Assembly: GCA_019096155.1 (NCBI GenBank)
Contig: JAHCVI010000005.1
Span: forward strand, 134,468 to 198,467
Direction of reading: 5' to 3'
Length of the DNA: 64,000 bases
Source: Staphylotrichum longicolle
Lineage: Eukaryota; Ascomycota; Sordariomycetes; Sordariales; Chaetomiaceae
Under the pieces are notes generated by a model. That model was not told the origin of the DNA, searched no databases, and worked only from the letters and a program-made list of their open reading frames with translations. Positions 57,012 to 64,000 of the stretch are shown here, one piece after another (the stretch's first letter is position 1; every line of letters starts with the position of its first letter). The position numbers were made by a program, and so were the translations under genes.

Positions 57012-58508
57012 ATGCCCGCCTCACACGACAAGCCCGGTTCGCCGGCGCGCGGTCCACCCACCGAGAGCGACAACAAGGTTCGGCCCGCGCCGACAAAAAC
57101 AAGGCGGCTATGCAGGAGGCGCATCACGCAGCCCGAGCCCGGCTCCCTCTACGACATCCTGCACGACCATGCCGGCACATCCCTCTTCGTCGTCCCGATC
57201 TGCTGGACCGACCGGCACTCCAACCTGCTTGGTGCGCGCTTCGTCAAGCGCGCTACCGTCGTCAAGCCTGTCCCTGAACTGGTTCCTGGCGTCTGGCTCG
57301 AGCCGTCCAAGATGGCTCAGACCTTGACTTCCGAACTGCACACCCTCGTCCGGGAGGATGCGACACCAGCCCGAGCCTTCTGCAAGAATCGCGCCATGAA
57401 GCACATCTTGTCAACGCTGTTCCCTGCGACGCTAGGCCGCCCCAAGACGGGCGCGGAACTCAATCTCTACTTTGGACACCGCGTCTTCAGGAAGGTGGTT
57501 CGCATCCCGTGTATATGGAAGAGCCCCAACAGCCTCGACACGTCATTCGACTCCTGTCCTACGTTGCCGTCGTCATCATTTGCGCAAGTCGCAAAGACTG
57601 GTCGCGACGCGGGCATGCCAATGCTGGCATACATCAACAAGTGCCAGCTCGCCGCCATCCGCAAGAACCTGTACGGCGTACTACGGGGGCCCGACAACAA
57701 TGCCAACGAACCGGTATCGAGTCTACAGCGGTTGCGGTCCAAGATGTTGGTGCCCGCTGACGCTAACCACGACCCCTACATTGTTGCCATTCTGCTGGCG
57801 ATGGCCCAAGCGCACTTCTACCACGAATCATCATCGCGATCTTCGTCGCAATCCAGCTCGCAGGGTGGGCGCAAGTCGGTCCGCATTGCGCCGCCCTCGT
57901 TCCGCGATGTCAAGGTCCAGGTCATCACCCACGACGAAGGCAGCGACAGCGACCCCAAGTTTGTCGTCTACACGCCACTGTGACGGCCGCTTTCCTCGAC
58001 CGCTTCATGTCGCCACACAAGTCCCCAAGTCTTCCACCGGCGACGCTACCGCCGCTGGTCTAGACATTTCGTACACCCCGTCAACTTCTGGCCCATCCTC
58101 GGTCTCAAGGAGCGCCTATCCAAAGCCCTCGGGCGGGAAATTGCGGGCGACTCGATCTATGACAACCCGGACTTCATCGGGCTCTGGGATCCGCTGCTGG
58201 AGCCGCAGCCGCAGCCGCGGCCCGTCTACCACCACCACCCCGTGACCCTCAAGCGGAGGCGCGCGGACAGGGAGCCGCTGTCACAGGTGCTTAACAGCAG
58301 CTTCGAGGATGATCCGCCCAGCAGTGCCGACGATCGGCCCGTGCTGAGTCCTGCGGCTAAGAGACGGAGGACGGCGAGGCGATCAGCACGTTGGAGGTAT
58401 GTTGAGGTTCTTGGTAGAGAATGTTACGGGAGAGCGGATGAGTTGAGGGGTTTTGCTTCTTGTGTCTTTTGTTGCCTGTATTTTGTGTGGTTTTTGGGGC
58501 GTTTATGA
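57012..58508 (+). CDS. Conserved-looking fungal orphan, frame broken three times
   Basis: Not assigned. Start ATG 57012 after a long leader. The N-terminal 40 residues are basic and Pro-rich; a folded part follows (LYDILHDHAGTSLFVVPICW, MPMLAYINKCQLAAIRKNLY, DPYIVAILLAMAQAHFYHES, VQVITHDEGSDSDPKFVVYT). At 57981 the frame meets TGA. The coding sense clearly continues by three single-base losses near 57975, 58005 and 58078: TVTAAFLDRF, then HVATQVPKSSTGDATAAG, then VNFWPILGLKERLSKALG, which is back in the original frame and runs through GREIAGDSIYDNPDFIGLW to a basic C-terminus. The last 40 residues may instead be 3' non-coding after a splice. Total about 490 residues. Confidence 0.75.
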
Positions 58509-61500
58509 GTCTGGTATGAGGGGCATGACGGGACTGCCCGGTTATGGACATGATGCATGGTTTGGTATGATATGAGTACATACATGGCCCCGTCGTCACG
58601 GGGCTGGGCGGCCTGGCTAGAGGTGTTTGGGCTGGAATGAAGGTTAAGGTATGTACACACCGGCGGGGACTGTCTTGGTCACGGTTGTGGTTCATCATGA
58701 TACAAAGGATGAGGCGCTGGTTAGGGTTTGTTCTTTCGGGGGCTCCGGCGCGAAGGGCCGATGATGGCACTTGAGGTTTGATGTGTTTTAGTCTTGAGAG
58801 GTAGTTTACAATATCATTGCTTGATCGTATCTGGTGATGCTTGTTAGGTGCCCATAGACGTGCCCGCCACCGCTACACTACGACATCTCCAAAGGTAAAG
58901 TACGGATCCTCATGCTGGCGACATCATCCTTCGGCTCACAACAGGCCCGTTCTGGGGGTTGAAATTCATCAAGGCAGTTCTCAGTTCTCGGCTTCCATGC
59001 AGTTTTGCTTCATTGAAGATCTACCCCGCGCTCAAGCCTCATGAACATGGGTTGCTCAGCCTTGGAGGGGTCGATCTCAAGAAGACACAACCCCTGGGTT
59101 TGCCCCTGCCAAGGCGCCACATGCGGGAATGACATCAAAAACCTGCGGTGGGATCTGGGCGAGGAGGGCGCGTGGCAGAGCCTCATCCCTTGGCATCAAG
59201 ATGTTATGTCGTGCGGTTATGGATGGCTATGTGTGGGCTGACAATTGAAGAGTGTTCGGTGATCTCTGTGGCGTTGGGCCTGTTCTATGGAGATTTCTGG
59301 AGTGCTAAGGGGGAGAAAACAGGGGTCGTCGTGTTTGTGCTATCAGCCGCCACATATTCCCGAGTTACGTTCGGGTTGAGATGAGCGATTCCAAATCAGG
59401 GTGGCCGGACAGGACGCTTCGTCTTCAGGGACTGTAGCAATGGAGGATGGGCGTGGTCGAACAACCACATCCTGGGCACAATGGAGAAGCCATCCCCTCG
59501 GCTTGATGCCCAACATGAACTGGGAGGCGCTTCATCGAAGCTTCCAGTCAACAGCATGAAAGCTTAATCACATGTGTGAAGTAGCGTCGAACTTTCCTTT
59601 GATAAATTGTGTCTCTAGATTTTAATCTCGGGCAAGCTGGGGGATGACGCGTTCTCTGAAAGGCGCAGAATTGCTCACATGCTTTTGATTTCATTTCAGA
59701 CCGTTTTCTGGAGGAACGTCGGCAATGGCGGACAGTATGAAGCTCCGTTTGACCGGCAAGACTCGGTGACAAAGAGATGCTAATCTCAACCATACCCGAG
59801 GACATGACCGGGCCAGTCATCCCTGGAGATCGGGTGACGGTTGGTTTCAGCACTTATGGTGTCAACTGTTGTGACTTGTGAGACGGCTTTGGATAAACCC
59901 CGGCGTTCTTCTCCCGATGATTTGTTGTTTATCGTGCTGACTGGGGTACCTGAATTGTCCTAGTGATTTTGTGATTCGAGTTACTAGCTGCATGCTGCCA
60001 TCGATGGGTTCCTGTCACCCGCCCCCTGGGACCGCAGAGGCTGATCCCAAACGGTTAGGATGGCCGTGCTGTTCATTGCTGAGCTTGCGCCAACTTCTCA
60101 AAGCTAGCATGTGAATGTTGACTACGCCTTCTGTAACTAGAGGGAGAGTAAGTCGTTGTTCACATGCTGGGCAGGCCTAGACCCCTATTTCAGGCCGCAT
60201 GCATGTTCCGACGTGAGCGTGACTGAGGCTGAGGGCGATGACAGCCGGAGCTTTCCGTTTGATTTCAAGAGCTAACTCTGGAGAAGGTCCCAGGTGGAGG
60301 AAGCAACTGGGTTTCGAACAAATTGTGAAGTTACACAAACCCCCTACATTCTGTCGTCGTTGGGACTCATCACCGGCCGGGGATGAGTCTCGGTGGGCTC
60401 GACGAACAACAACGTTAAAAAGTCGCCCAGAAAAGGCAACAGGAAGAAAGTGGATTATTACATTTCACGATGCCCGGTGAGGGATGATCCCCCGAGCTCA
60501 CTTCGGATGGACCGGGAGTGGCATCTGGGTGGCTTAGACCGGAGACCGGAGACCGGAGGGATGGAGGCAAGGATGAAAACATAGGGCAACGCATCGTGAC
60601 CGGAATAGCTTTGATATCTTCACATGCCAAAAGTATATGACCCGCTACTGGTAATCAGAGCAGCAAAAAACGGTTACAAGCCGAGAAAATGCGGGGTGAG
60701 ATCGGACTAGATCCGACCAGATGGACACCTGGGAGCTTCGGTTGGGGTGACTTGAGGGGTAAGTCATGACCTTTGCACGCCATCCACTAGTGAGATACTT
60801 GCTGCAGGACCTTGAAGCGTTGAGGCCGGCTACCGGACTATTCGATCTCCGACCCTTGAATGGGCGGGGGAGTGTGGTGGTGTGGATTGCGCAGAAGCGT
60901 CGGAGAATTTGTAAGGATGTGGACGAGTTTGGAGCGGAAGAAACCGAATCTGCCATGGTTTTCCATCTCATGGGCAGGTTGATGGGCTGCCAAGAAACCC
61001 GGTTCGTTAATCGGCGCGAGGGTTTGGAGCAGGAATTCGTGTTCGCAAAGGAAGAACAGCGGTCTGCGGAATGGTCGGGGGTTGCTAACATGGTCGGAAG
61101 CAAGGGCTGCTTGCGGTCATTTTTGCGTGCGGCAGGCTGAGTCAACAGCATCCTCTCACCCCAACTTTCGATGGCGGTTTTGTACCTGACAAGACATACA
61201 TGCCCGTTGTATTTCGAGGCTCCTGCTTCTCTTCTCTGCAAGACACCTGAGGTACTGAGAAAATGCCGATCAATCAAAATCAGAGCTTGTGGGCTTGCAG
61301 TGATGGTCCATGGAGATGGCTAAGGTACCTAGATTGGCTCCTCCGCCAAGGTCAACTTCATCTACATGCTCGCCGACTTACAAACGGATGCAGCTGTTCA
61401 CATGCTCATGAGCTGGTTTCCTCATTGAAGCGTAGGGCAGAGGAAGAGCAAGTTTGGGGTTGTGGTCAACAAATGGCGTCGGCGGATGCGTCCCAAAGGG

Positions 61501-62919
61501 GAACCAGGCCCCGACATCCCCGCAATTTGAGCCTGCTTCTTCGTGCTTCCCCAACTGTGTGTGGGACTGCCCGGCCTCGACCCGCCCTGCACCCCACACT
61601 CTGCAGCGTGCCTTCCCCAGACCCGAGCATGGAAACTGAGTTCGGGCAGTGGGTCAACGGGCCATTTTCATCCCATCCCACGCTTCCATGGATTCCTCCT
61701 TGCTCTCGTTTCCACCAACTCCCGTCGCCAATTCGGCTTTGAGGTTGCACCGGCCGGCACCTCCCAGAAAACACCAGCCCGGTCGATAATGGCGCCTGCT
61801 ATTCATGTCTTGCATCGGCAGTCGCCGTTCGCGAATCGAGATCACCCACTGTCACTGTCGTTGCAACGACCGACAGAGCAAGGAACAACTCGCGTCGCCG
61901 TCTTGGAAACTTAATGGCGATCCACCTCATCCATGAGTGTGGATTCCAGTTTCCCAAACAAAAAAAAAAAAAAAAAAGGAAAGAAGAAAAAAAATAAACC
62001 TTGCACTCTCTCTAATCCACCGCTGTTGCTAGGGTCCGACGACCCTGTCTGCCCGCCAGTGCTGGCATCTCTCCACAAGCCCGCCGAACCCCTCACCACA
62101 GCTGCACACCTCTTCCATGATGCGGGGGCACCATCGACAGTGACCGCCTGCCGATCAGGGCAGCAGCCACCACTAATGCAAGGCTGCCCTGCCCTGTCCC
62201 GCCTTTGGGTTGCCGAGGCTTGTGTCAAGCGCCAGGCACAGAAACCTTCTCTTTCTTCACATGCTTGCGGTTTTGCGATGACTGGACCACAGCAAAAGGT
62301 GGCGGTTTCGCGCCAAGCCTTATGTCTGGGACTCCGGCGCGTGCTGCGTGACACTCCCAATACGACCCGGATTCGGCGTGTTACTGGCTGCCGCTGTTCA
62401 AGGGTTACAAGCGCCCTCTTCCCCACGGGGAAAACGGGACTGGGAATGGAGTCAGCGGCACGTCCCTGATTCCCCAGCTTGCTTCCAAGCTGTCTTTTGT
62501 GCGAGCCGTTGCCGCTGGCACTCCACAACCCACCGGTCCTCGCAAACGGTGCCGGAAGGGGAGACTGCCCGACGCTGCTCCCAGACGCTTGCCCAACCTG
62601 TCCATATCCCCATGCCGTCGCGTGGTCACCTGCGCCAATGCGGAGACTATGCATCCCGCCGACTGAGAGCCGGTGGGCACCTTGGTGTTGTACCATCGAC
62701 GCCAAGCGCTCACCGTTGACTTCCTGGTGGACACTCGTTTGGGGTTATCGACTCGGACGCGGATCGCCATGAAGAGCTGAAGTTGCTATAAGACACGGCC
62801 TCTCTGCCCCTTCCTCGTCGACGGCAGAGAGGCTCAGCCAGAGGATCTTCACTGTTCCTTCCCAGCTCCTCCCTCCGCTCCTCAGGTGCTGTCTCTTGCC
62901 ACCAGACCACCCAGACACC
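58509..62919. other. Gene-poor region, 4.4 kb
   Basis: No supported gene. The 124-codon frame at 60766-61140 and the long minus-strand frame at 61911-62705 have no family features. Contains an A(17) run near 61960-61977. The last 200 bp are the esterase promoter and leader. Confidence 0.5.
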
Positions 62920-64000
62920 ATGAAGGGTATCACCACCTTCGTCGCCGCCGCCCTGCTGGGCCGGGTTGCTGCCGCGCCCCCGGAGCCTCCCACAAACGTG
63001 ATCGAGAAGAGGGCCGCCCCTACCGTCACTATCGCCTCGGGTTCCATTATTGGTGCGGACCGCATCGCCACCGAGGCCTTCAATGGCATCCCCTTTGCCC
63101 AGCCCCCAGTTGGGCCGCTGAGACTCAAGCCTCCCGTCAAGCTCACCTCGTCTCTCGGCACCTTTGATGCCTCCGGGATCGCTGCGGCATGCCCGCAGTT
63201 TATCGCCGACACGGACTCGAACGACTTCCTGGCCCAGGTCATGACCACGGTTACCAACCTGCCCCTGTTCCAGAAGGCCCTGAAGATCAGCGAGGACTGC
63301 CTGTCCATCAGTGTTGTCCGGCCGAAGGGCACCAAGGCCGGTGACAAGTTGCCTGTCCTGTTCTGGATCTTTGGCGGTGGTTTTGAGGTGAGTTTCTTCA
63401 TCAACAATTTGGGCCTCTCATGGACTAACCGGCCTCTTAGCTGGGTTGGAGCTCCATGTACGACGGCGGCCCGCTTGTCTCGAATGCCATCAACATGGGC
63501 AAGCCCTACATCTTTGTGGCGGTCAACTATCGCGTTGCGGCCTTTGGTTTTATGCCGGGCAAGGAGATCCTCGCCGATGGCGCCGCCAACCTCGGCCTCC
63601 TTGACCAGCGCATGGGCCTCGAGTGGGTTGCCGACAATATCGCTGCCTTTGGCGGCGACCCTGACAAGGTCACCATCTGGGGCGAGTCTGCCGGTGCCAT
63701 CTCCGTTTTCGACCAGATGGCCCTCTACGATGGCAACAACTTGTACAAGGGCAAGCCATTGTTCCGCGGTGCCATCATGAACTCTGGCAGCATCGTGCCT
63801 GCCGATCCCGTTGACTGCCCCAAGGGCCAAGTCATCTACGACCAGGTCGTGGCCAAGACTGGCTGTGCTGGTGCTGCCGACACCCTTGCCTGCCTCCGTG
63901 CCGCCCCGTACGACAAGTTCTTGGCCGCTGCCAACTCGGTCCCCTCCATTCTGTCGTACAACTCTGTCGCCCTCTCCTACCTTCCCCGACCGGACGGCAA
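62920..64000 (+). CDS. Secreted type-B carboxylesterase/lipase, 3' end beyond the window
   Basis: Alpha/beta-hydrolase of the carboxylesterase type-B family (Candida rugosa lipase-like), cleaving carboxylic esters, extracellular. Start ATG 62920 (ACACCATGAAGG); signal peptide MKGITTFVAAALLGRVAAA followed by a possible KR propeptide site (VIEKRAAP). Exon 1 62920-63387, intron 63388-63440 (53 nt, branch GACTAAC), exon 2 from 63441 to the right edge. Motifs: GIPFAQPPVGPLR, SEDCLSISV (first disulphide Cys with the AACPQF Cys), the oxyanion loop FGGGFE joined to LGWSSMYDGG, NYRVAAFGF, NLGLLDQRMGLEWV, and the nucleophile elbow GESAGAIS. The Glu and His of the triad lie outside the window. About 340 residues visible of an expected 550. 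Confidence 0.95.

Noticed and set aside
60766..61140. 124-codon plus-strand frame in the gene-poor region
   Set aside because: No recognisable features; a 210-codon frame covers the same place on the other strand, so neither is supported.
61911..62705. 264-codon minus-strand frame
   Set aside because: Ends in a poly-Phe stretch encoded by the A-run and has no conserved segment.
62745..63830. 361-codon minus-strand frame opposite the esterase
   Set aside because: Antisense shadow; the plus strand holds the signal peptide and GESAG elbow.

Overview
The window is nuclear DNA of a filamentous ascomycete (Pezizomycotina, probably Sordariomycetes). Genes lie far apart on both strands, carry short GT-AG introns of about 50-160 nt with CTRAC-type branch sites, and encode fungal families: a Zn2Cys6 regulator, an OPT transporter, a GH76 mannanase, a fungal Na+/K+-ATPase-like pump and a Fot1-type transposon. 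I support about 20 gene loci. There are no tRNA, rRNA or CRISPR arrays.

Layout. 1-2.7 kb: OPT oligopeptide transporter, open at the left edge. 3.2-5.1 kb: complete Fot1/pogo element with perfect 48-bp inverted repeats and TA duplication. 6.9-10.2 kb: P-type ATPase. 10.8-11.9 kb: orphan gene A. 13.9-16.1 kb: orphan with an HEMVH zincin-like motif. 16.7-17.6 kb: hemerythrin-like protein. 18.3-26.5 kb: a four-gene aromatic catabolic cluster (Zn2Cys6 regulator, fumarylacetoacetase-fold hydrolase, FAD monooxygenase, gentisate 1,2-dioxygenase) arranged as two divergent pairs. 27.4-29.0 kb: regulator-like protein without a zinc cluster. 29.7-30.8 kb: aldo/keto reductase. 33.1-34.5 kb: seven-helix membrane orphan. 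35.3-37.7 kb: secreted L-amino-acid oxidase. 39.2-40.3 kb: secreted sialidase-fold protein. 41-42.5 kb: two head-to-head kinase-like relics. 43.4-44.0 kb: small secreted protein. 45.3-46.6 kb: orphan gene B, a diverged paralogue of gene A. 48.8-50.3 kb: GPI-type GH76 enzyme. 51.1-52.4 kb: membrane orphan. 52.8-54.7 kb: TRM6. 54.9-55.7 kb: ARPC3. 57.0-58.5 kb: orphan. 62.9 kb to the end: secreted type-B carboxylesterase, cut by the right edge.

How genes work together. The 18.3-26.5 kb cluster reads as a route from a hydroxybenzoate to gentisate, ring opening to maleylpyruvate, and hydrolysis of fumarylpyruvate to fumarate and pyruvate under its own activator. No maleylpyruvate isomerase gene is seen in the window. 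Several other genes encode secreted or cell-surface proteins (oxidase, sialidase-like, GH76, esterase, small secreted protein).

Caution. At least nine coding frames break by loss of one C or G beside or within a C/G run, including three losses within about 105 bp that together restore the frame. This pattern fits consensus under-calling of homopolymers better than independent gene decay, so frame-broken genes here should not be called pseudogenes without read support.
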